From an uncultured Clostridia bacterium (GTDB taxonomy: Bacteria > Bacillota > Clostridia > Christensenellales > Aristaeellaceae), in NCBI GenBank assembly GCA_934621485.1, contig CAKTUS010000014.1, positions 1 to 41,054 of the forward strand: a DNA stretch of 41,054 nucleotides, in the 5' to 3' direction. The stretch's first letter is position 1, and the number at the start of each line of letters is the position of its first letter. Position numbers and translations under genes: made by a program. Below, in pieces: positions 16,105-23,946 of the stretch. Below the pieces are notes generated by a model. It ran no database searches and was not told where the DNA came from. It saw nothing but the letters and a program-made list of their open reading frames with translations.

Positions 16105-17235
16105 ATGCGAATTTTGACACAAAAGCTGCTGTGCGACAATGGCTGGGAGGAAAACCGCGTAGTGGAAGTGATCGAGGGACGAATTGCCGCTATTTTGCCG
16201 TCCGGGCCGGCGGATTACCGTGTGGAAACGCTCACCCCGGGGTTACTCGACCTGCACTGTCACGGCGGCGAAGGCTTTGACGCCGAGCGATCCGACCTGA
16301 AAACCCTGGAGCGCTTTTTAATGAAGCTGCTTTCCTGTGGAGTAACCGGCGTTTTGCTGACCACCTCCACTTCGCCAAAGCCAGTCATGCGTCATGCCCT
16401 AAGCCTGATTCGCCGGGGCATGGAAGCACAGCAAGCCGGTCAAATGGGCGGCGCGCGTGTTCTGGGCGTGCATTTGGAGGGGCCGTTTCTGTCCTCTGCC
16501 CGTCCTGGCGCCATGCTGCAAAGCGCCATGCTGCCGCCAACGGTGGAGGCCTACGAGGAGCTTTTTGCACAGGATGGCGACATCATTCGCATGATGAGCC
16601 TGGCTCCCGAAGAACCCGGCGCAGATGAGTTGATTCGCCATTTGCTTTCCAAAGGCGTGTGCGTGCAGGCAGGCCATACCAACGCCACCTATGAGCAGGC
16701 GATGCATGGCTTTCAGGCGGGCGTGCAGTCGCTGTGTCACAGCTTTAACGCCTGCCGCCCCATCCATCATCGGGACCCCGGCGTAGTAGTGGCCGCCATG
16801 GAAAACCAGACTGTTTATATGGAAGCCATTTGCGATTTCCATCATCTGCATCCGGCCATTATCAAGCTGATTTACCGGGAAAAGGGCCCGGACAAAATGA
16901 TTCTGATTTCCGATTCGGTATTCTCCCATGGGTTGCCGGACGGAGAGCACGCGGTTGGCGACTACCGGCTGATTGTCAAGGACGGCGTAGCCCGCACGCC
17001 GGACGGAGCGCTGGACGGCGGCGTTGCCTATCTGGACCAGGCCGTGCGGAACCTGATCTCTATCGGCATCGCGCCGGAGCATGCGTTGCGTATGGCCAGC
17101 CAAACCCCGGCTGCCCGGGCAGGGCTTCAGGACCTGGGAAGAATAGCCATAGGACAGCGCGCCCGCCTAACGGCCTGGAACAGCGCATGGCAACCGCTGC
17201 TAACCGTGATGGACGGCGAGGTGCATCCATGCTGA
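16105..17235 (+). CDS. nagA: N-acetylglucosamine-6-phosphate deacetylase NagA
   Basis: Amidohydrolase that converts GlcNAc-6-phosphate to glucosamine-6-phosphate and acetate in the cytoplasm. 376 residues, normal length. Visible blocks: the metal-site PGLLDLHCHGGEG (HxH), VHLEGPFL with the metal glutamate, AGHTNA and SLCHSFNAC with metal histidines, and the catalytic-aspartate strand ISDSV. GGAGG is nine bases upstream of the ATG. Its end overlaps the ROK kinase start by seven bases, so the two are translationally coupled and act in sequence on GlcNAc. Confidence 0.95.
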   Translation: MRILTQKLLCDNGWEENRVVEVIEGRIAAILPSGPADYRVETLTPGLLDLHCHGGEGFDAERSDLKTLERFLMKLLSCGVTGVLLTTSTSPKPVMRHALSLIRRGMEAQQAGQMGGARVLGVHLEGPFLSSARPGAMLQSAMLPPTVEAYEELFAQDGDIIRMMSLAPEEPGADELIRHLLSKGVCVQAGHTNATYEQAMHGFQAGVQSLCHSFNACRPIHHRDPGVVVAAMENQTVYMEAICDFHHLHPAIIKLIYREKGPDKMILISDSVFSHGLPDGEHAVGDYRLIVKDGVARTPDGALDGGVAYLDQAVRNLISIGIAPEHALRMASQTPAARAGLQDLGRIAIGQRARLTAWNSAWQPLLTVMDGEVHPC

Positions 17236-18095
17236 TTGCCGGCGTCGATATTGGCGGCACCAGCGTAAAAATGAGCTTGTTTCAGCCGGAAAAAGGGCTT
17301 GTGCTCATTCGTCGGGCGCCCACGCTTCAGGGCTCCCCAGCCGAAATCGTCGAGCGAATCGCCCGTTTCCTTGAGCCTTATTCCGTTGAAGCTATCGGTG
17401 TGGGAACCGCCGGCGCAGTGGACCTCCGGGATGGAACCGTATGCGCCAGCAATCTGGACTGGGATCACATTCCCCTTCAGCGGATGCTGTCAGAGCGGCT
17501 TTCGCTGCCTGTATGGGTGGATAATGATGCGCAGACCGCTTTGATGGCGGAATGGTACGACGGCGCCTGCGCCGGTATACGTGACGCCGTCTACCTCACC
17601 CTGGGCACCGGCATCGGCGGGGCGCTGCTTTTGGACGGCAGGCCATGGCGCGGGCGCTTCAATGTAGCGGCGGAGTTTGGCCACATGATTACCCACGCTG
17701 ACGGCAAGCCCTGCCGCTGCGGCCGCCGGGGCTGTTTTGAGGGGTATGCTTCCGCCACGGCGCTTCGGGACATGAGCGGCGGCCTGTCGGCCAAGCAGGT
17801 CATGGATGGAGCGCGCCAGGGCGACGAGCGTTTGTCGGAGCTGTTTGCATGCTACGTGCATGAGCTGTGCATAGGGCTGGCCAACCTCAACGTTATTTTC
17901 ACGCCGGAAGTGATGGTGCTGGGCGGTGGGCTGAGCCGTGCCGGAGCCTTCCTTTCCGATGCTTGCAACCGGGAACTGCAAAGCATATTCGCCGCCCACC
18001 CGGAAGAACTGGTCTGCGGCGTAACCATTGCCCGGCATCAAAATGACGCCGGCATGCTGGGGGCCGCCGTGCTGGCCATGGAAAAACTGAAATGA
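17229..18095 (+). CDS. ROK-family sugar kinase (probable N-acetylglucosamine or glucose kinase)
   Basis: 288 residues. The N-terminal ATP-binding DIGGTSVK, central VDNDAQTALMAEW with the catalytic aspartate, LGTGIGGALL, and the ROK zinc signature EFGHM...CRCGRRGCFE are all present. ROK kinases phosphorylate glucose, GlcNAc or ManNAc at O6. The overlap with nagA and nearby nagZ favour GlcNAc, but sequence alone does not prove this. The ATG at 17229 starts directly at the nucleotide-binding strand; no helix-turn-helix is present, so it is a kinase and not a ROK repressor. Confidence 0.9.
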   Translation: MLIAGVDIGGTSVKMSLFQPEKGLVLIRRAPTLQGSPAEIVERIARFLEPYSVEAIGVGTAGAVDLRDGTVCASNLDWDHIPLQRMLSERLSLPVWVDNDAQTALMAEWYDGACAGIRDAVYLTLGTGIGGALLLDGRPWRGRFNVAAEFGHMITHADGKPCRCGRRGCFEGYASATALRDMSGGLSAKQVMDGARQGDERLSELFACYVHELCIGLANLNVIFTPEVMVLGGGLSRAGAFLSDACNRELQSIFAAHPEELVCGVTIARHQNDAGMLGAAVLAMEKLK

Positions 18096-18144
18096 CGCGT
18101 TTTTTCCAAGCATTTCCCCATGGCGTCTGGTTGCCCGCCCCGCC

Positions 18145-19719
18145 TCAGCCCTTGCCGCACAGCACCTCACATACGCATGAGATGGCCTGCGGCGTTTGAT
18201 CGTAGCAGGAAAGCACACAGGGAAACTCTTGGGCCTGCCGGGCCAGGTAGGGCGCGTCCAAACAGACCAGCGCCACGGGTTTTCCCGCCGATTGAACAGC
18301 GCGAACGGCAGGGATCAGCCCTTCCAGCGCCGCCGGACTGGCCGTGCCGAACACCACCGCCTGCGCTTTTTGCGCCAGGGTCCGGATGCGTTCCATATCC
18401 GGCTGGTTTTCATATTCCAGGGCAACGCCGTTGAGCTGTCCGGCCGCCAGGCGGGCAAAGCCCTGAAGCAGTTTATCTCCTTCTTCCACGCCGAAACGGG
18501 AGCGCGGTTTTTCGCACACAAACAGAGCGTTAGGACCTATGGGCAGCAGATGTTCCCGATCCTGATGCACAGTAACAGCCGCCTTTGCCAGCGCCTTGAA
18601 AAATGCCTCGTGGGCCGTCCAGTTTTGCGTTTCCACATCGGGAGCAGGACGCATATCGCCCAGCAGCAGCTTAAAAGCCAATATCCGCCGGGCGGCTTCG
18701 TTTACCCGTTCCATGGGCAGCTCGCCGCTTTCCAGGGCGGAAAGCAGGGCTTGGTAGCAGGGCGTTTGAACACTGAGGCCCTCAGGCGACGCGTTATCGC
18801 CGCCGTTGCCGGTAATCACCAGGTCGCAGCCGGCCTTAATGGCCATAACGCAGCCTCTGGGTGCGCCGTAGGTTTTGGCAGTAGCGTCCATCTGCATCCC
18901 ATCGCTAATGATCAGCCCCTCAAAGCCCATGCGTTTGCGGGTCATTTCCTGCAAAATGGCGGACGACATCGTCGCCGGATAGCCATTGGGCTCCAGGGCA
19001 GGGTAACAAACATGGGTGGTCATGATGGCCCGCAACCCCTCTGCCATTACCTGCTTAAAAGGCGCCAGCAATTCCGTTTCCACCCGCTCTGCCGGCGTTT
19101 CGTCCACGGCAAAAGCAAAATGGGTATCAATCCGGGTAAACCCTTCTCCCGGATAATGCTTTCCGCAATCAATTACGCCCATTTCCCGCAGCCCCCTGGC
19201 AAAAGCGCCGCCGTACAAGGCCGTTTGTTCGCCTGCCGCGCCATAGGAGCGTCTGCCTACGATGGGATCGCCGTCATCTCCGTTTACATCCAGCACCGGG
19301 GCCAGATCAAAGCAAATGCCCAAGGCGCGCAGTTCCTCGCCCTCCATCAGGCCGGTCAGATAGGCGTTGAGCGGGTCGCCTGATGCGCCGATGGCCATAG
19401 CGCAGGGAAAGGTTGACGCTCCTTTGCGGATGCGAAGCACAGGGCCTCCCTCCTGATCGATGGAGATCAACGCCTGCGCACCGGTATTGCGGATGATTTC
19501 CTCCTGTAACTGCTGATTCAACCGGGCAATTTGGCCGCGGTTTTCACAGTTTTTTCCAAACAGAATGATGTTGCCTACCTTATTTTCCCTTAGAAATGCC
19601 CGGGTAGCGTCGTCCATTTCGGTTACTTCAATGCTGGCCATCATCAGCTGGCCGATTTTTTGCGCCGGAGTCATGGTTTGCAGCAGCTGGTTCGCCTGTT
19701 CCATCGGTAAATGCAGCAT
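18145..19719 (-). CDS. nagZ: Glycoside hydrolase family 3 beta-N-acetylglucosaminidase (NagZ-like)
   Basis: Removes terminal beta-GlcNAc from muropeptides or chitooligosaccharides. 524 residues from the ATG at 19719 (GAGAGG upstream). The NagZ signature KHYPGEGFTRIDTHFAF supplies the catalytic Asp-His pair, and GLIISDGMQM holds the nucleophile aspartate. SIDQEGGPVLR is the substrate-binding block. Residues ~350-524 form a second alpha/beta domain, as in Gram-positive NagZ, longer than the ~340-residue proteobacterial form. No signal peptide is seen, so it is probably cytoplasmic. Convergent with nagA-ROK, together forming a GlcNAc salvage / wall recycling set. It has its own promoter at 19750-19778. 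Confidence 0.93.
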   Translation of the reverse strand: MLHLPMEQANQLLQTMTPAQKIGQLMMASIEVTEMDDATRAFLRENKVGNIILFGKNCENRGQIARLNQQLQEEIIRNTGAQALISIDQEGGPVLRIRKGASTFPCAMAIGASGDPLNAYLTGLMEGEELRALGICFDLAPVLDVNGDDGDPIVGRRSYGAAGEQTALYGGAFARGLREMGVIDCGKHYPGEGFTRIDTHFAFAVDETPAERVETELLAPFKQVMAEGLRAIMTTHVCYPALEPNGYPATMSSAILQEMTRKRMGFEGLIISDGMQMDATAKTYGAPRGCVMAIKAGCDLVITGNGGDNASPEGLSVQTPCYQALLSALESGELPMERVNEAARRILAFKLLLGDMRPAPDVETQNWTAHEAFFKALAKAAVTVHQDREHLLPIGPNALFVCEKPRSRFGVEEGDKLLQGFARLAAGQLNGVALEYENQPDMERIRTLAQKAQAVVFGTASPAALEGLIPAVRAVQSAGKPVALVCLDAPYLARQAQEFPCVLSCYDQTPQAISCVCEVLCGKG

Positions 19720-19749
19720 AGGACACCTCTCAACTGAATTACTGCTGTC

Positions 19750-19778
19750 ATTATACCTGTTTTCCTTGCTGTACGCAA
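19750..19778 (-). promoter_or_regulatory. Promoter of nagZ
   Basis: Minus strand: TTGCGT (19778-19773), 17-bp spacer, perfect TATAAT (19755-19750). Confidence 0.75.
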
Positions 19779-19785
19779 GCCGTCC

Positions 19786-19812
19786 AAAAAGCTCGTCTGA
19801 CGACGAGCTTTT
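19786..19812 (-). terminator. Hairpin terminator between the sigma operon and nagZ
   Basis: Perfect 11-bp stem AAAAGCTCGTC (19787-19797) / GACGAGCTTTT (19802-19812) with a four-base loop. On the minus strand it ends in five T, directly upstream of the nagZ promoter, so it can stop transcription coming from the anti-sigma gene. Confidence 0.7.
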
Positions 19813-19864
19813 CTGACGAAGGACTGTAGGAATGTTTTCGGCAAAGCCGGTCGATACGAATTCA

Positions 19865-19890
19865 GTCAGAGGGGCCGCGGCCCCTCTGAC
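19865..19890. repeat. 26-bp perfect palindrome
   Basis: GTCAGAGGGGCCG followed directly by its exact reverse complement CGGCCCCTCTGAC, with no spacer. It lies just before repeat copy B. No T tract follows on either strand. It could be a cruciform-forming end of the repeat element or a protein site. Confidence 0.85.
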
Positions 19891-19897
19891 AACTCCC

Positions 19898-20140
19898 CGA
19901 AAAAGTGGAGGTGCAGGAGGCACTGCCGCCTGCCGGGGTTTTAGGGGCGGAGCCCCTAAGCCTTATGCCGCAGCGCTTTCCCCATGAACCAGCGAAGCGC
20001 TGCTTCCGGGCGATGGCGGCCAGTCAGGGCTTTTCGACACTCTGAGCCTTGCTTGGCAAAGCTGTTGAAACCAGCTGCACGCCGCAGGTTTCGAGCGAAC
20101 AGCGAAGGCTGCATCCGTCCGGTGGTTTTTCAAGAGCCCG
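19898..20140. repeat. Dispersed intergenic repeat, copy B
   Basis: Counterpart of 67-320, in the same orientation. Stems: GCAGGAGGC / GCCGCCTGC (one mismatch), perfect TTAGGGGC / GCCCCTAA, and AGCCTTGC / GCAAAGCT (20045-20063). The copy lies between the anti-sigma gene end and nagZ, entirely noncoding. Divergence between copies is greatest in the 3' two thirds. Confidence 0.7.
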
Positions 20141-20148
20141 GCCTATGC

Positions 20149-22110
20149 TTATTCATTGGTTTGCAAGGCTTTTTGAGTCATGGGGCCCGCCACGCCGTCT
20201 GGCACAAGGCCCGCCTGTTTTTGCAGTTCTTTCACCGCCTGACAGGTGGCGTCGTCATAGCTGCCGTTGGCCGTTTGCAAAAGGCCGCGTTTCATAAGCA
20301 GCAGCTGCAAAGTGGCCACGCCGTTTCCCTGATCGCCGGGGCGAAGGGTTCCCCGCCCCGTTCCAAGGCTTCTTTCTCCCAGCGGAATCATCAGCCGTCC
20401 TTTTTCCGACAGAATCTCGTTTTCATCACAGGGGATCAGGCTTACCCGATCCGGAAGTCCATCCGGCAGCTGCACCGTTAACGACAGGGTGCTGCGAAGC
20501 ATACCGTTCCGCTGGCCCACATCCAGCTTTTGTTCTATCGTCCGCAGGCGTTCCCCTTCCGTCATCGCCGCGAAGCGCTGGGGCAATCCGGCCGTCTGAA
20601 GGCGCTCATTGCCCGCAGTAGCGTCTTCCGTTTGCCAGGCGGCGTCGTCCGGCAGCTCGTAGTGCATCGCCAGCGTCAGTGCTTTCCCTTGCTTGCCGTT
20701 TCCCAGCTGCTGTTCCCACGTGGCGCTCTCCAGCACCAAGGCCGCATCGCCCGGCATGGCGATACGGACCAAAGCCGCGCTTTGGTCAGGCAATGTCCCG
20801 GCTTCTTTTGAACCTGCGCCTCCATCCGCCGGGGTTACCGTAAAGCGCTCGCCGCCAGCGACGGCTTCGCCGTTTTCGTCCGCCTGAACAAAGGTTACGG
20901 CTTTCGGAATACCGCCCGGCAATTCACAGCGTCCGCTCATGTAGTAAAACACGCTGCCGTCGTTAACATAGTACCCTTCCGAGGTTTCCAACGCGGCGCA
21001 CGGTCTTCCGTCGTCCGTCGTCAGCGCCCAGCGCATGGGCAGTCGGCGCTTTTCCAGGCTGGCCAGCACTTCACCCAGGCTGAGTTCTTCCGTCTCTCCG
21101 GTCAGCTCATAGTGCAGCCGGTAGCTTAGCTCCATCAGGGTTGTGTTCACTTCATCCACCGTTATGGGAAGCGCGGAAAGCTGCTGCTCCGCTTCAGTCA
21201 GGCAAACGCTTTTTTCCGGCGCAGGGGTTGTGAATCGTACTTCCACCACGTCCATCAGTTCGTAGGCGCCGGACAGCGGCAGATGATCCCACCAGGGCAT
21301 TTCCATCCAAGCTTCTGGAGAAATGCCCTCCGGCATCGGGAGACAAGCCTCCCATTCGGCAATGCTGGCGTCGTTGGTTACCAGAATGGTGCCGTTTTGA
21401 TAAGCTTGCTGGAATACCTGCATTTTCTGGGCATACTGCTCTTCCGTTTCGCTGCCGTCCAGTTCCAGGTTGTAGTATTCCACCTGATACAACGGCTTGT
21501 ACACATTTATGGTTAACGTCCACTCCACATCGCCTGCCGGGCGCAGCGGTTCATCTGCTTCATCCAACAGCACCGCGTCAAAACCAAAGCCGTACCCGTC
21601 CCGGGTTGCGTCATGCCCGTCAAAGAACGGGTAAACAAACCCGCTCATAAAATCGCCTGCGCCAAAGCCCTCCACATCGGCCTCATAGCCGCGGCCATCC
21701 GCCTGAGCGGTTAAGCGCGGGTGAAGGAACAGGTGCATGTTCCTGTCTTTCGGGGTGAAGTCAAACGCCATGGTCAGCGTGGTTCCGTCATAAATAACAT
21801 CATTGGCCGTCATGGTCATATAAGGGTTTTCATAAGTTTGATCCACCGCCACCACATGACGAAGAAACGCCTCGGTCGGCTTTCCTTGAGCGGCATAATC
21901 CGTTACCGAAAAGCGGCTTACCACCGCATAGGCCGTGACTGCCAGCAACAGCAGCAGTACAATCACCAGAATAGGCGTTAGACGCAGCCTGGATTTCATC
22001 GTTTTCTCCTCCTTTCCGTTTCGGACGGCGGCTGTATAGGCCGCATGGACAGGAAGGGGAATGTCGCCGTTCAGTTTGGTCAACCGCCGTTTCAGTTCTT
22101 GCTCCGTCAT
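20149..22110 (-). CDS. Membrane anti-sigma-like protein with C-terminal peptidoglycan-binding domain
   Basis: 653 residues. Residues 1-40 are cytoplasmic and charged (MTEQELKRRLTKL), followed by a single strong membrane segment (~44-64) and a large extracytoplasmic part resembling DUF4179-type anti-sigma partners. The C-terminus (~590-650) is a PG_binding_1 domain: LRPGDQGNGVATLQLLL, the YDDATCQAVKELQ block and DGVAGPMTQKAL. It overlaps the ECF sigma stop by one base (TAATG), the usual sign of a sigma/anti-sigma pair. Inferred role: hold the sigma factor at the membrane and release it when the wall-bound domain senses envelope change. The anti-sigma activity itself is not shown by a classic zinc motif. 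Confidence 0.75.
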   Translation of the reverse strand: MTEQELKRRLTKLNGDIPLPVHAAYTAAVRNGKEEKTMKSRLRLTPILVIVLLLLLAVTAYAVVSRFSVTDYAAQGKPTEAFLRHVVAVDQTYENPYMTMTANDVIYDGTTLTMAFDFTPKDRNMHLFLHPRLTAQADGRGYEADVEGFGAGDFMSGFVYPFFDGHDATRDGYGFGFDAVLLDEADEPLRPAGDVEWTLTINVYKPLYQVEYYNLELDGSETEEQYAQKMQVFQQAYQNGTILVTNDASIAEWEACLPMPEGISPEAWMEMPWWDHLPLSGAYELMDVVEVRFTTPAPEKSVCLTEAEQQLSALPITVDEVNTTLMELSYRLHYELTGETEELSLGEVLASLEKRRLPMRWALTTDDGRPCAALETSEGYYVNDGSVFYYMSGRCELPGGIPKAVTFVQADENGEAVAGGERFTVTPADGGAGSKEAGTLPDQSAALVRIAMPGDAALVLESATWEQQLGNGKQGKALTLAMHYELPDDAAWQTEDATAGNERLQTAGLPQRFAAMTEGERLRTIEQKLDVGQRNGMLRSTLSLTVQLPDGLPDRVSLIPCDENEILSEKGRLMIPLGERSLGTGRGTLRPGDQGNGVATLQLLLMKRGLLQTANGSYDDATCQAVKELQKQAGLVPDGVAGPMTQKALQTNE

Positions 22111-22583
22111 TACCGCCCCGCCTCCTCTCCGCTCAGCTCCACCTTCATTGCTTTGCGCGCCGCGTGCAGCCTGTATTTCACCGTTCCTTGAGGAATGTGT
22201 AAAATGCCGGCGATTTCCTGAATGGAAAACCCCTCCAGATAAAACAGCACCAGTACCTCGCGGTGTCTTCTGGGGAGCGCTTCCAGCATCTGCCTCAGCT
22301 GCGGATCCCGCTCCTGAACGGACGTTTCAGGCACTGCGTCCATCAGTACCAGCCGTTTCTGCCGGCGATACACATTGCGACATTCATTCATCAAAATACG
22401 CGTAATCCAAGCGCTGAAGTGCGCTTCCTCCCGGAGGGTCTGCCGGTTCTGCCATGCCTTCAGGGCCGTTTCCTGCATAGCGTCCATACGGTCTGCTTCG
22501 CCGGGCAGCAGCGATGCGGCAACGCGATACAGCATCCCCTCGCTCTCCAGCAGCTTTTGGGTAAAAACCTTGTCGTCCATCAT
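22110..22583 (-). CDS. ECF-type RNA polymerase sigma factor
   Basis: 157 residues from the ATG at 22583 (GGGAGAG eight bases upstream; a second ATG follows at 22580). Region 2: LYRVAASLLPGEADRMDAMQ followed by ALKAWQN and FSAWITRILMNECRN. Region 4: LPRRHREVLVLFYLEGFSIQ followed by EIAGILHIPQGTVKYRL, a helix-turn-helix for -35 recognition. There is no region 1 or 3. Directly coupled to the downstream membrane anti-sigma-like gene. The upstream sequence contains AACCTT and CGTCTA, an ECF-type promoter, suggesting autoregulation. Confidence 0.93.
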   Translation of the reverse strand: MMDDKVFTQKLLESEGMLYRVAASLLPGEADRMDAMQETALKAWQNRQTLREEAHFSAWITRILMNECRNVYRRQKRLVLMDAVPETSVQERDPQLRQMLEALPRRHREVLVLFYLEGFSIQEIAGILHIPQGTVKYRLHAARKAMKVELSGEEAGR

Positions 22584-22620
22584 TGGCGTGCTCTCCCATC
22601 GATGAGAAATCATCACCTGT

Positions 22621-22650
22621 TAGACGCATGACCGCCCCAAAAGGTTGACA
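22621..22650 (-). promoter_or_regulatory. Probable autoregulated ECF promoter
   Basis: Minus strand: TGTCAACCTT (22650-22641), then 14 bases, then CGTCTA (22626-22621). AACCTT and CGTC are typical of ECF -35 and -10 elements rather than housekeeping hexamers. Confidence 0.55.
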
Positions 22651-22764
22651 TTTCCGGCCAAACTTTTTACATGAGGCTTTGGACGCAAAAAAACCGTCGT
22701 TAAGCCCTCGTTTCTCCGCGGCAAAGTTTTTTCGCCCGCCACGTTTCATTTTCCATCGAAACCT

Positions 22765-22793
22765 TTTGCATTTTCGCCAAAATGCTGTATAAT
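22765..22793 (+). promoter_or_regulatory. Promoter of the LysR gene
   Basis: TTTGCA (22765-22770), 17-bp spacer, perfect TATAAT (22788-22793). Confidence 0.75.
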
Positions 22794-22842
22794 GGGCTTG
22801 CTATGACATGCGCGCATACTATTTGCCCCAAGGAGGAAACGG

Positions 22843-23763
22843 ATGAACATCCTTCACTTAAAATATGCCGTGGAAACGGCTAAGGCGGGTTCTTTAAGCA
22901 AGGCGGCGGAAGCCCTGTATATGAACCAGCCCAACCTGAGCCGGGCTATTAAAGAATTGGAAAACTCTTTGGGCATCACCATTTTCGACCGAAGCTCCAG
23001 AGGCATTGAAGTAACGCCTGAGGGTGAAGAATTTTTGGGGTATGCTCGAAAGATTCTGCGGCAGATTGACGATGTAGAGGCCATTTATAAGGCCGGGGTT
23101 CCCGCGCGGCAGCGTTTTTCCATTTCCGTGCCGCGGGCCAGCTATATTTCCGCCGCTTTCGCCCAGTTTTCCAAAGGGCTGACAGGCGACAAAGCGGAAA
23201 TCTTCTACAAAGAAACCAACGCCATGCGGGTCATTCACAATCTGCTGAACGCCGATTATAAGCTGGGCATTTTGCGCTATGCCGTCCATTATGACAAGTA
23301 TTTTAAGGAAATGCTGGATGAAAAGGGCCTGACGGGCGAATTGATTACCGAATTTCGCTACGTGCTGGTCATGAGCGCCAAGCATCCCCTGGCCGCAAAG
23401 GATCACATCGCCTTTGCCGATTTACGGCCCTATATTGAAATTGCTCACGCGGATCCTTACGTGCCTTCTTTGCCCATGTCCGAGGTCAAAAAGGAGGAAC
23501 TGCCGGACGATACGGAACGCCGGATTTTTGTCTTTGAGCGAGCCAGCCAGTTTGATTTGCTTTGCGAGAATCCTGAAACCTTCATGTGGGTGTCCCCTAT
23601 TCCGGAAAAACAGCTTAAGCGGTATGGCCTGGTTCAAAAAGCCTGCCAGGAAAACCAAAAGCTGTACCGGGACATGCTCATCTACCGAAGGGATTATCAT
23701 CTGACGGATCTGGACCGTTCCTTTGTTACCGAGCTTTGCAGGGCCAAACGCCAGTACCTGTAA
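22843..23763 (+). CDS. LysR-type transcriptional regulator
   Basis: 306 residues. The N-terminal winged helix-turn-helix is typical (KAGSLSKAAEALYMNQPNLS, then RAIKELENSLGITIFDR and RGIEVTPEGEEFL). The C-terminal ~210 residues form the co-inducer-binding periplasmic-binding-protein-like domain; its ligand is unknown. AAGGAGG is 9-10 bases before the ATG. It is co-directional with, and upstream of, rex rather than divergent from a target. A perfect 24-bp inverted repeat lies 58 bp after its stop and could be its site or that of another regulator. Confidence 0.92.
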   Translation: MNILHLKYAVETAKAGSLSKAAEALYMNQPNLSRAIKELENSLGITIFDRSSRGIEVTPEGEEFLGYARKILRQIDDVEAIYKAGVPARQRFSISVPRASYISAAFAQFSKGLTGDKAEIFYKETNAMRVIHNLLNADYKLGILRYAVHYDKYFKEMLDEKGLTGELITEFRYVLVMSAKHPLAAKDHIAFADLRPYIEIAHADPYVPSLPMSEVKKEELPDDTERRIFVFERASQFDLLCENPETFMWVSPIPEKQLKRYGLVQKACQENQKLYRDMLIYRRDYHLTDLDRSFVTELCRAKRQYL

Positions 23764-23765
23764 AG

Positions 23766-23792
23766 CCGCTTGGCAAGCGGAAAGTTGTTTCC
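23766..23792 (+). terminator. Weak hairpin after the LysR gene
   Basis: CCGCTT/AAGCGG stem (23766-23771, 23775-23780) followed by a T-rich but interrupted tract. It might terminate the lysR message before the rex operon. Confidence 0.4.
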
Positions 23793-23820
23793 TTTGGGCA
23801 GTCTTTTTCCGTACGTTGCA

Positions 23821-23863
23821 TATCGATATAGTCATATATCGATATCGATAGTACCGATATATC
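23821..23863. promoter_or_regulatory. TATCGATA-type operator cluster upstream of rex
   Basis: TATCGATATA (23821-23830), GTCA, TATATCGATA (23835-23844) is a perfect 10-4-10 inverted repeat. A further TATCGATA overlaps at 23843-23850, and GATATATC follows at 23856-23863. The repeated units and AT-rich palindromes indicate a multimeric protein-binding site. The binder is unknown. Confidence 0.6.
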
Positions 23864-23946
23864 AAATTCGCCATTTCCGGATTCATTTGTTTGCGTTACA
23901 ATCCTCTTGACCGGTTGAAAGCCGGAAACAACGGGAGGTGAAACGC

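Noticed and set aside
23888..23902. TTGT-TTGCGTT-ACAA as a Rex operator over the rex -10 region
   Set aside because: Only the outer bases fit; the spacing is shorter than the usual 18-bp Rex site and the inner TTAA/TTAA pairs are missing, so I do not annotate it, though weak autoregulation is possible.
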